From contig JBBHKE010003490.1 of NCBI GenBank assembly GCA_037447655.1, positions 1 to 51,947 of the forward strand: a DNA stretch of 51,947 bases, read 5' to 3'. Source of the stretch: Zygnema cylindricum (lineage: Eukaryota; Streptophyta; Zygnematophyceae; Zygnematales; Zygnemataceae). The position numbers and the translations under genes were made by a program. Below are positions 42,276 through 51,947 of this stretch, in pieces. Under the pieces are notes generated by a model. It was given only the letters and a program-made list of their open reading frames with translations. It was not told the origin of the DNA and ran no database searches. The number at the start of each line of letters is the position of its first letter. The first letter of the stretch is position 1.

Positions 42276-42562
42276 TGATTCACGAATGAATATCCAAAGG
42301 TCAATGTTAACTCCCAACCTTTGGAGCATTTTGGCAAGATTCTTTGTAATGTTGTTCGTGGATAAAAACAAAATTAAAGGTAGGACGTAGTACGGAGAGG
42401 TCCGGATATCCGTAAACAACCTCAATTTTCGTTCGATGGAACTTTCACCGGTGAGTTATCTCGGGATTAAAAAAACACGAGGATCGCCACTAAAAAAACT
42501 GCAATTTAGGCCACTTCTCCATCAAGCGACGACAGTAATTGTATGAATAAGTTTACTGGGAG
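42276..42562. other. Remnant TIR-element sequence
   Basis: Holds short matches to T1 ends (CGATGGAACTTTCACC near 42434; CTTCTCCATCAAGCG near 42509) but no complete element. Confidence 0.4.
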
Positions 42563-42565
42563 TAA

Positions 42566-43796
42566 GGGTAACATTCCATTAGGCGGTCCCAGTAAATGTA
42601 CGGACTAGTCTACTGACAGCGTTTACTAGAAGTCCGCTCCATTATGTCGGGCCAGTAACAAACTTTCCTCAATTATGATTGGCGCCACATAGGTTAGAGT
42701 CCAGATTCTAAAAATCTTAAAGAAATCTAAAAACGGAATATTTGTACGACCGGAGGTAGTTAATGATTTGTACATAAAGTTTTCGGCCAGATTTTGATTT
42801 TGAAAATGGAAATCAAAATTTTGAAAGGGGATTGCAAAAGGACGAGGCAAACTTTGAAGTTCCTGGCAAACTTTGAATGTCGGTGGATGTCAGACGGAGC
42901 GTGCGAGGAGCGTGCGAGGATATTTTCAACCTCACCTGCATTCAGTGTGGCATGCGGCACATGGCATGTACGACGTGCACGCCTGTGATCTCTTGTTCAA
43001 AGTAGATATTTTTTTGCTTTTTTACGTGTACCAATGGTAAAGAATGGCAATCATCCAGTGGGCCCCAACTCTCCTTGGAGAGTTAGGGCGTGTCCCCATG
43101 TGTTCAAGTAAGGGTTTTTTTCCGTCGTTTACACAGAAAATGGGACTCTTTACTTGAAAATATTACGCCGTACGAAAAATGGGCAAAATCTCAAATACAG
43201 TTTGCGTCATCTTGGAACTTGAATGGTACGACGATTTGGCAGTATTATCATCGCGACCCACTTCCACGTCATCTTGACACTTGCAATGAAATCAAATCGC
43301 GACCTGCTTTTAATCAAAATACTACCCTATTGACGAATAGAAATCTTGGGTTGCACGCGTCAAAAGTTTTCATTTGTTTTTTTGCAGTTGGGAGAATACA
43401 CGAAAAAAAAATTGTTTGTCCGTTTGCTTATGTTGTCCACTTGTGGGCGTCTACAAATGTCATTTTGTACACGTAGGCGATTGCTTATGTCGTTCACGTG
43501 TGGGCGTCAACAAATGACAGTTGGCGTCGACAATTGTCCCAGTATGTCAGGAGCTCTTTGCGGCGTACAAATGGCCGCAGTTTGTTCCGAGATCGTTGGC
43601 GCCTACAAATGTAAGCAGTTTGGGTTTCGCAAGTATTGGCGACGTGTACAGATGCCACATTTTCAAAATAATGAACGCGCAAGTAACGATTCACATAGGC
43701 ACACTTTGAAAAGTACACCGTAAAATCAGCGCTAAATTCCAAAATAACGTTTCAAAATATCGGTTACATGGGGACACGCCCTTAGAGTTGGGGCCC
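42566..43796 (-). mobile_element. TIR element T1c, interrupted by T3c and truncated
   Basis: Begins GGGTAACATTCCATTAGGCG after TAA (42563-42565) and matches T1a in reverse up to its central palindrome. There T3c (43086-43781) is inserted with TTA on both sides. GAGTTGGGGCCC resumes at 43785-43796 and then breaks off into a T2 fragment. Confidence 0.7.
43086..43781 (-). mobile_element. TIR element T3c inside T1c
   Basis: 696 bp with ends GGGCGTGTCCCCATGT and ACATGGGGACACGCCC, flanked by TTA (43083-43085, 43782-43784). Reverse orientation to T3a/T3b, sharing for example the segments with CCACTTCCACGTCATCTT. The clearest TTA duplication of the field. Confidence 0.8.
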
Positions 43797-44078
43797 GCGC
43801 GAAAATATGTTCCTATTTGTCAATCGAAAAAACCTAATTTTAAATCACATCGCACATGTGTTTTAAAGATAAGGTTGAAGATGACGTTTTTTGTCGTCGA
43901 AGTGGGTCGAAAAGCACAAGACTACAACTTTTCGTACATCCTAAGTTCAGGGATGACGCAAATTGTACTCTATAAATTTGCGATTCCTTCGTACGGTTGC
44001 AAATTAGGCAGTACGGCGCTAAGTTTTACGGCAAAACGACAGGAAAAATGGCTTACTTATGCACATGGGGACACACCC
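43797..44078 (+). mobile_element. TIR element T2 fragment (right part)
   Basis: Matches 39313-39595 almost base for base (GCGCGAAAATATGTTCC start, ACATGGGGACACACCC end) and is followed by TAA (44079-44081). The left part is missing at the junction with T1c. Confidence 0.75.
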
Positions 44079-44081
44079 TAA

Positions 44082-44730
44082 TGCTTCGTTCACTTCTCCA
44101 TCAGGTCGTGTGAATCTATCGCGTACGTGCTTTCTTTCGATTGGATGCACGTAGATTCCTGTTTTGACGGCGAGCGTCGTCAAGATTCCGAAAGCAAAAT
44201 GTCCAAACTCGTATCCGTACAACCAGCCGCAAAATAAGATTGACGGGAATGTACAAGGTTGTACGTACCTGTTTTGTAAGCATGCGCAACAAATTTCAGA
44301 TGACGATGGATGGTGGTGGAGGCGTCACGGCACATTCTTCAACAAACTTTTTGCGGTGGTTTTCGTCGGATCTGATTCCCGCCTATTCGAAGGCGCGTGG
44401 CGTATGTCCGATGGCGCGTGGCAAATGTCCGAAGGCGCGCGGGTTGTACGTGACCTTTCCACGCGCAAACATTTTACACGTCCGGTGATTGGCTAGTGTC
44501 CTCCCTGAGGAGAGTAATTAGTGACTGGACGAAGTGACCGCTTGCTTCGATAACACATAATCGGACGGTCGACGTCGTCGCCCAAAAGTGAGGATTGGAG
44601 AATCTTCACGAATCTCCAGCGATGATGTTTTATGAAAAAACAAAAAATTGTACGACAATGTACGGAAATGAGTTGGATCTGTACCTTTTCCAGTAAAGAA
44701 CCCCACTTTTCGCCTGATGGAGGTTCACCC
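44082..44730. mobile_element. Probable TIR element T5
   Basis: The right end reversed reads GGGTGAACCTCCATCAGGCG, then AAAAGTGGGG as in T1 and T4, with TTA after it (44731-44733). The left end is imprecise (CACTTCTCCATCAGG near 44089). The interior has no convincing coding frame. Confidence 0.5.
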
Positions 44731-44733
44731 TTA

Positions 44734-45498
44734 GTTAATGATTTACCACGTACCCGTAATATGAAAACGTACATAGTACGATCGTTGTTCCGTCGTTTTT
44801 TTTTTTTTTTTGGGAGCTGCGAGTTTGTGCGACCGACTACAGTACAGTACTGTACTTGTGAAATCTTCATTTTTTCTTGCCAGCTGTGTACTTGTACGTT
44901 TACAAAATTCGGCAAAAGCTTGTTTTGTCCTTTACCTCAAAGTTGTACAGTGTTCAAAGTTCAATTTTTGTGGTCCGAGATAGTGACAAGTTGACAACCA
45001 ACGGGAAACCGTTAAGTTTCTTGGCTGCTCGCTTAACTTCTAGCATTCCAAAGAAAACAGCCCTAACTGAGAGCCCTTTGTAAGGCTTGTCGTATGCACT
45101 AAGTGGTTTGAAATACATTTATTGGTCCAATTTTTTGTTTGAGAAGGAAAAGTTGTTAGCTTTTTCGGGCTAACGAAAGGCTCTCCGCTATTATAGACAT
45201 TTGTCCTTAGATCTACAGTATGCCCTTACATGGATTTACCGCCATTCCCATTAGTGTGGATTCCTTGGTTCGTGTACGGATAAACAAAAAGTTAAAAGTC
45301 CACCGTAGTGATGTATTTTGTCGGCGGATAATGTACACCTGTTTCGTCGGCCAGCCTGGCACCGTTTGTCACATTTTTTTTCCACCCGTCCTAATTGAAG
45401 CCTGTCACGAAATAACCTGGTCAAAAAGTACGCCGCTAACGACAAAATTGCCTTCCACGCCGTACATTAAAAAATGTACCTTTTAACTGTCCGTCAAG
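44734..45498. other. Upstream region of the protease gene, no gene seen
   Basis: GTAC-rich sequence with a poly-T run (44799-44813). No coding frame or repeat match recognised; probably promoter and spacer. Confidence 0.4.
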
Positions 45499-45505
45499 TA
45501 TAAAG
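45499..45505 (+). promoter_or_regulatory. Candidate TATA box of the subtilase gene
   Basis: TATAAAG, 111 bases before the start codon at 45610. An ATG at 45509 opens only a 10-codon frame and lies too close to the TATA box to be transcribed from it. Confidence 0.5.
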
Positions 45506-45609
45506 ACCATGGCGAATCACAAGAGAGGAAAAGAGACGTAAGACGAAGGAAGGAAAGGTATATTCCCGAGAGGTATACTCTCCGAGCTGTCGGCCACGCT
45601 TTGTAAACC

Positions 45610-48600
45610 ATGGCGGGATGCCACGTGGATATTGCGTTGCTGATAACGTTGTTGGCTGTTGGCCATTTGTCATTTGCCACGTCAACTGACGGACGTCGAA
45701 CTTTTATAGTTCGCACTGACGGCCAAGCGTGGCCGGTAGTCGAACGCTTAAACGGAAATAATCTCCGCGGGACGACGAAGGCAGCCTTTCTCAACGCCAG
45801 GATCGCGCGTCACCAAAATATTTTGGCACGTGTGGATGCGACGTAAGTTCGCCTTATGTGTGTGTTTCTTTTCATCGTGTAAAGCTGTTATTCCATTCGA
45901 TCGTTGGAAATCACGCGGATTAAGTACGGATGATGTCCGTACGAAACATGAAATATTTCGGTCAATTTGGTTGATAAAAAATCCATTATAATAGTGAAGC
46001 TCAGACATTGTAACCAATTGGATGTTTCGCAATGGAAATGTTTCGCAATTGAAATGTTTCGCAATTGAATGTTCCGTACAATTACGTGTCCTATATGAAC
46101 AATCATGGTGAAATACGTAATCCTTTGTTTTGTTTTTCTCATCTTTCGTACGTCACAGTTCGACATCAAAAAAGTACAGCTACACACACTCGATGGACGG
46201 CTTTGCTGCCGTTCTCTCTGAGCAGCAAGCCGCGGCTTTGCGAGGTACATTGCAAACCCTAATTAGTGAGGATTGATTCTTATTTTGAGTGCAATTTAGT
46301 CTGACTGAAAGAGCTGTAATCCTCACTTAAATTATGTTGGGATATTGTGCGAATCCTGTCAAATTAAAGAGATAAAATCATAATTATAACCATAATTGAT
46401 TAGTTGATTAAAACAATCATGCTAGAAATGTGCAATGTTGTCTATAATTCCAAGAGGTATAATGTTTACCCAAATTAGCGTGCGACAAATTATTAATGCT
46501 GGTACAACAACAGAGGACGACGGAACAACATAAACTCTAATTAGTGTGGATCAAATCGTCATGTTGATTCAATGTAATTTGTGACTCGAAAAAATGTAGT
46601 TCACACCCAAATTAGTGTGAATTTAGTCTGTTTACATTGGTTCAAGATTGTCTACCTCTCCAAGAGGTACAATATACATCCCCGATTTACCAAACTACAC
46701 ATTTGGGTGCAATGTAGTCTTTGACTCAAAATGGTTTCGTTCCACATCATATTTGAAGCATATCAAAATATGCATGCGAGTGCAATGTAGTTTGTGAGTA
46801 ATAGAAGTTAGAATTCACAACCTAATTAGTGTGAATTCCAGAAGTATTTGGACACTCTAATTAGTGTGGGTCTAGTGTCCTTAGGTTAAAACCGAAAGAG
46901 ACACATCTTACACCCTGTTTATGAGGGTTATTTTATAAAATATATGATTATGGTACCGTAGCTTATCCTAGTCAAGCTGACACATTTCTCCAAATCAAGA
47001 GTATTTTGTACTAATTATGTTTTATAGTTATAGCATAAGCCAAGTCCCTTGGAAACCATTATGGTTCAGAAATAGTGTGGATCAAAACATTGCTGCTGAG
47101 AGGCGGGCGTATTAAAATTGTTAGGGAATGGGTGTCTCATTTATAATCCATGCCAGTGATTTTAGTTTTTTTTGACTTAGAAAGTATGAAAAAATATGAT
47201 CTGACCTTCACAATTGTTTGTAACCGATCATTTTTTCTCAAAACCAACGCTTTTCGTGGAATTTTGAACATGGTTATCAAAGTGAACAAAAATCCCTCGA
47301 TATGAATTTTAATTTAGTCAACCCACAGTCCTCTGAATAATTCTCTTAACATAACAGCATAGATAAAAAAACTAGAAAATGCTTTAAACAAGCGGTTATG
47401 TATTTGTCATAATTAATAAGTTTTTAATAGGGCAAATAAATGTCGTTTGTCCACTCTAGCCAGCTTGTCTCTAGTGTAAACCCTTAGTCCGTGAAGAGAG
47501 AAGTAGAAAATTGGAAATTTGGACTTAAATTTTGTTTCTTGAAAACAATTTCATGTGAGTACATTGCACAATTTTCATTTTTTTTCAAAATCCTCTATAC
47601 AGGCCATTATTTCACTTCTAACTAACAGAATAAAGGGCAATTTTTTTTCGATTCAATATTTTACGGAATCGATTGGTTTCTTAGCATTTCTTACCCTGGA
47701 AGAAAATACTTATTGCGAGCATTGAACGTGCAAAGTAATTGGCAGCGATTGGATTTAATCAATGTCGGCTTGTCTTTGTAAATATATGCCCTTTTTTATG
47801 CCAATTTTTTTTTTAGCTTGCAGGTATGGCAGGAGTGGTGTCCGTACAACCTGACCAAAAGAGATCCATCCGTACAACCTATAGTCCCACATTTTTGGGG
47901 CTTAATAACCCCCCTTCCAGAAAACCTCCGGGGCTTTACACAAATAGCAGTGGAAAGGGAATGATTCTCGGAATTCTAGATACTGGTGCGAAAAAAATAC
48001 AAACACAATAACCTCATTTTTGTGGGTTTTTGGTTTTTGCCTTCTTTTGTTGTAACGTTCTTTTGTTTTCAAGTAAAGAATGAAATAAAGGCAAACAAAT
48101 GAAAAACTTTTGGTTGAGGGTTGTTTTTGTTGTATTTGCATTGTAATGTTGATGAGAACAAGAACAAAGATGTTATCTTTGTTACTTCTCGTTAATTTTT
48201 TTTTTTTTTGTATTTTGTTTTGGTTAAAGGGATATGGCCTGAGAATTTGAGCTTTAAGGATACTGGATATCCCAAGCCACCAACGAAATTTAAAGGAATC
48301 TGCCAAACAGGAGAAAAGTGGACAGCAAAAAATTGTAACAGGTTAGTTATGGAAAAATTGTCTCTGCCCTTTTTTTTTTGTGTTTTTTTGAACAGGAATG
48401 GGCATTAAATGATGTTCTAGTGATGGCTGAGTTTTTCTTAATGTGTGTTTTTTAAATTCATTTTTTTGTGTTTTTTCTTCCTTTGACATCTATGTTCTTC
48501 TCTTATGCGTAAGTCACACATTTGCTTTCTGTTCATGATGGTCCAGTTCTTATTTTTTATCATGTGAAAAACAAAATTAGGGAATTTTTGTTAGAGTTGT

Positions 48601-51600
48601 AACTTTTTCATTTTAGAACAACAGCATGCGTTCATAAAGCTCCAATATGGTTTGTAATTTGTACACTATGACTAATAGACGAGTAACATCTTGAAATCGG
48701 TTTGTTACCAAGATTTGAACACCAAGCCATGAGTTCACATTTGGTTTCTTCCTTAATTTCAACTCTTTTGCCTCGTAGTCATCCTGCTTAAGAATAGCCC
48801 AATAGATCACCCTAGCCTAGTAGTTTCACTGGATCATTGAATGTGAACAATCCTCTTTTGTTTTGCTCATTTTTCCGCAGAAAACTTATCGGTGCAAGAT
48901 ACTTTTTAGAGGGTTTTGAGGAAGCAGAAGGAAGAATTGGGAGTGAGGACTACCGGTCCGCAAGAGATGCGATGGGTCATGGGACCCATACTGCCTCCAC
49001 CGCTGCCGGCTCCAAAGTCTACAATGCGAGTATTGGTTCCGTCAACATGGGAACCGCCCAGGGCATCGCATACGGGGCACATATATCCGTCTATAAGGTT
49101 TGAATCTTAAAATTTGGCTGTCCAGTCTTGACGAAGCTTTTATAATGATTGTCAATTTTAAAATGTCAATATGGGAACTTTCCAAGCGAACGCATACGGG
49201 GCATATATATTCGTCTACGTCACATATAATCTTTGCAAATTTGCTTCTTAGGTCTTTAGAAAGTTCTTGAATATGGCTATTTTGGCAGTGTGAATATCGG
49301 AATCGCCAAAGGAATTGCATGTGGGGCACACAAGTTCATCTATAGGATTTGAATGTAAAATTGATTGGATTGAACTCACATAGAGATACGCACAAGCGGA
49401 AGCAACAAATAACTCTCATGAGGAAGCTTATAGGTCGCAATAATGCACTCACGTAAACATCACCATAAAAGGGTTCTCGGCAAAATCCACATATATTAAG
49501 CCGAAGGTTTCCTCTCTCTCACTCTTACAAAATTGTTCTTCTCTCAACCTAACTTAAAGCTTACACAACAACTGCTAGGTCTAACTACCCCGAGACCAAC
49601 CTAACTTAAGTCCACAGACACAGCAGACAAACACTCACCGAAACACGCTAATGGACAAACACTTTCACAAGCCAAGACACAAATCACCGAAGCTAAACGT
49701 GCGCAAGGCCGTATGTACCGTACGAACGCGAAAGTCAACACGCACGAAACAAAACATACTGAACCGAACCAAAACACGCACGAAACAAAACATACTGAAC
49801 CGAACCAAAACACGCACGAAACAAAACATACTGAACCGAACCAAAACACGCACGAAACAAAACATACTAAACCACCAAAACACGCACGCGAACACACAAA
49901 AGATTTGACGATTCGCACACAATGTAAATCCTTAAAAAAAAAAATTGTCGCACTGTCTTGAGAAAACTTTTATGTATTGTTGAATTTGAAAATGTGATTA
50001 CGGGAGCTCCCAAGGGATCGCATATGAGGCACATACATCCGTTACTGTTGTCACAATCCTTGCTGCCCTTCATTTGGAGCTCTCTCTAAAGGATTACCCT
50101 CATACTTTGTCACGTTTTGTAACCTCTACATAACGCTCTCATGAAACGAGAAATGTACCTCAAAATCGTGTAAGTGTAATATATGTAGAGAGAGAGAATT
50201 GCATTTTTTTTTCTTTTATTCTTGCTCTGATGGGTTGTTGTTGTTATTTGTGTAGGTGTGTTATATGTCATTGGATGGAGGGTCTTGTATGGATTCAGAT
50301 ATATTGAAGGGAATTGATCAAGCGATCAAGGATAACGTTGATGTTATTTCCATGTCGCTCGGTGAAGACGTCCCGAGTGACCCCATGAATTCAGCTATTG
50401 AATATGGAACACTAATGGCTGTGATGGCTGGAATTCCCACTGCTCTAGCAGCCGGAAACGACGCCTTTTTAAATACGGTCGAAAACATCGGTCCGTGGCA
50501 TTTGACAGTTGCAGCTAGTACGCTTCCTCGAAAAAGAATTAATGGCTTTACTGAAGAGGATCAAGCTACAAAAAAAGGTTACTTGGGAGACTCTTCATAT
50601 TTCCTTGTGAGTTTTTTATTTTTTGCCTCACTCCTGTTCTAAATTCCCTTTTGATTTTTGTAAATCTCTAAGGGAGGCTTTTCATTTGTGAAAGATGTTG
50701 CATGTGTTATTGTTCCAACATATTAATATTTTATACTAAATTTTGTGATAAAATTAAAAGCAACAAGTGAAGATTCTAGGTTTAATTTGTATAATTCGTA
50801 GCTCAAAGTGAAACCTCCCTCGGTTTTTTCGACATTGACCTAGACATTTCTGTTGCATAGATATTGAATCTCGCAACAGATATTGAATCTTTGCAACAAC
50901 ACTGTGACGGTGATAACGCTATTGAAATTTAACTCAAGTTATATGAGTTATTGTACAAATTTTTGAGTAATCATCTCTACAATCTCTACAAAAGTGTGTA
51001 TTAAAGCTTGTTAGCCTATCGTATTGCTATAGAGATTTGTGTGACGATATTATTGCATAATATTTTTAGTTTCGGACATAAATGGGTACGCCTAAAGCTT
51101 GGCACAACTTGGTCTCAAGTAAAATGTGACACGTGTTGATGCAATGAAAGAAAGGAAAATAAATGTTGTATGGATTCATAGTACATCGTTTTGAGGTGAC
51201 CTTTTGTTTTCTTCCCATGAACTGTTGTGCTCTTGTTATGGATGCTATTTTGCCAACATTGATATTGTTAGTGCATTCACACTGAACATTGGTTTTTAAA
51301 ATAGATAAAATTGGCATCATACGTTTGATATGGATGTTACGAAGAGGCCTCGTTACATTTTCAATCATTGTTATTCAAATAGTTCCTATATCCGTAAGTT
51401 TCGGAGCTGATCAATGAACATGATGAATATGGTGTACGAATTTTTAAAAACGGGCTTTTCGTAAAAGTATGCCTATAGTGGTTGCCATCTTTGCATCATC
51501 CAAAGGCATTTTTTTTCTCCTCTTAGCAAAAAGAACACCTTCAATCACAGTGCAAAGGTTCAACATAGTCATTCACGATATATTGATTAGGGAAATAATA

Positions 51601-51800
51601 TTTGAAGAGAGCTCAAATTGACGAGAGGTTAATTGAAGAGAGTCTAGTTGAAGAGAGATTTTTGAATGGTGGTTAATCGACCATGCACAGGGTTATGCGG
51701 CAACCAATGGGACAGTGCCACCTGGCGCTAATTCGCCAAAACTACCTCTTATACATGCGAAGAAAGCGGCAAGGAAAGGAGTTGATGCGTACATTGCTGG
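45610..51800 (+). CDS. Subtilisin-like serine protease (SBT type), 5' part
   Basis: Seven exons join in one frame: 45610-45842, 46159-46244, 47824-47985, 48230-48341, 48881-49097, 50256-50606, 51691-51800 (1271 nt, 423 codons); all introns are GT-AG. Residues 1-25 look like a signal peptide, so the enzyme is probably secreted. RTFIVRTDG (about 30) to [20 protein letters not shown] and [10 protein letters not shown] is the I9 inhibitor propeptide. Mature start is likely near [10 protein letters not shown] (about 124). Catalytic Asp159 lies in GILDTGIWPEN, His231 in [12 protein letters not shown], oxyanion Asn338 in AAGND (the family usually has SAGNSGP). Exon 7 starts the PA-like region. The catalytic Ser (GTSMS) lies beyond the window. 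Start chosen because it gives the signal peptide and follows a TATA box. Open frame and intact sites suggest a working gene. Confidence 0.88.
46245..47823 (+). other. Intron 2 with degenerate internal repeats
   Basis: 1579-bp intron. Its first 700 bp hold repeated TAATTAGTGTG motifs (near 46257, 46535, 46611, 46822, 46859), TGCAATGTAGT motifs (near 46709, 46781) and CCAAGAGGTA (46452, 46660), a decayed array of longer units. The rest is AT-rich with nothing recognised. Confidence 0.55.
49110..50045 (+). repeat. Decayed copies of the exon 5 end inside intron 5
   Basis: Exon 5 ends with AACATGGGAACCGCCC...GCATACGGGGCACATATATC. Similar sequence recurs at about 49166-49218 (CAATATGGGAAC, GCATACGGGGCATATATA), 49290-49345 (GAATATCGGAATCGCC, GGGGCACA, TCTATAGGATTTGAAT) and 49985-50043 (GGGAGCTCCCAAGG, GAGGCACATACATCCG). 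The first and third also share about 60 bp upstream (CTTTTAT, TTGAATTT). All have frame damage. Confidence 0.6.
49739..49890 (+). repeat. 36-bp minisatellite in intron 5
   Basis: About four units of 36 bp, each with CACGCACGAAACAAAACA and ending CGAACCAAAA; the last unit is altered. The first three units are nearly identical. Long frames over it are repeat artefacts. Confidence 0.85.
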
Positions 51801-51812
51801 GTAACTTTTCGT

Positions 51813-51874
51813 TCTCTCCCTCTCCCTCCCTCCCCCCCCCCCACCCCCCCCCCCCCCCCCCTCCCCCCCCCCCC

Positions 51875-51947
<73 letters not shown>
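51813..51947 (+). repeat. Pyrimidine and poly-C tract at window end
   Basis: CTCCC repeats pass into almost pure C for more than 100 bases, a few bases after the exon 7 donor (51801). Probably a sequencing or assembly artefact at a contig end. Confidence 0.8.

Noticed and set aside
44632-44994. 120-codon plus-strand ORF overlapping the T5 end
   Set aside because: Runs through a transposon end and a poly-T tract (poly-Phe); no homology recognised.
45220-45486. 88-codon ORF upstream of the protease gene
   Set aside because: Low-complexity and GTAC-rich region with no family resemblance; lies in the likely promoter.
49739-49890. CRISPR-like array
   Set aside because: Units are contiguous with no unique spacers, and the context is a plant intron.
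49601-49922. Cys/Phe-rich and Thr/Asn-rich repeat proteins on both strands
   Set aside because: They are translations of the 36-bp minisatellite inside an intron; open frames on both strands follow from a unit length divisible by three.

Overview
This window is plant nuclear DNA. It is eukaryotic (spliced exons with GT/AG borders, LTR retrotransposons), and the single host gene is a plant-type subtilisin-like protease (SBT family). The lineage cannot be fixed from sequence alone. A retropepsin-like fragment at the left edge resembles a type I remember from non-seed plants and algae, which is only weak evidence. Roughly the first 45 kb is transposon on transposon; only the last 6.5 kb looks like host gene space.

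Bases 603-21875 hold a four-level nest of related Ty1/copia elements in alternating orientation, called here E1 to E4. E1 (+, 3' part only) is split in its RNase H by E2 (-, 1683-19627). E2 is split in gag by E3 (+, 5928-18157, target duplication AGCCA). E3 is split in gag by E4 (-, 7280-13078, target duplication CCTGG). E3 and E4 therefore form a large inverted repeat whose 2.93-kb pol arms are almost identical, although their gag parts and LTRs differ by several percent. E1's 3' LTR also carries a 952-bp hAT-like element (20691-21642). All coding regions in the nest are broken by stops, frameshifts or deletions.

Bases 23307-36632 hold a second nest: E5 (+, copia) is split in gag by E6 (-, 24637-30327, target duplication TACTG). 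E5's 3' LTR is interrupted by a 1372-bp solo-LTR-like insertion (35081-36452). E6 is the least decayed element.

The copia families share an unusual 5' organisation. The primer-binding site lies directly after the LTR and, in its best form (GGTTATGGGCCCACC), matches the anticodon arm of initiator tRNA-Met, the half-tRNA primer type known from Drosophila copia. The gag reading frame starts inside the LTR and runs straight through the primer-binding site. The LTRs of E1 to E4 also carry an antisense tRNA-like module.

Bases 36633-44733 are a dense field of non-autonomous terminal-inverted-repeat elements. They have GGG-starting ends, TAA/TTA duplications and many GTAC motifs, and several are nested or share one TAA. 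A 10-N assembly gap sits at 39597-39606, and a fragment of another LTR family (39926-40110) matches one at 22244-22429.

Bases 45499-51800 carry the 5' part of the subtilase gene: TATA box, signal peptide, I9 propeptide, catalytic Asp and His, oxyanion Asn and the start of a PA-like region. Seven in-frame exons are visible. The catalytic Ser lies beyond the window, which ends in a poly-C tract that looks artefactual. Intron 5 contains decayed copies of the end of exon 5 and a 36-bp minisatellite.
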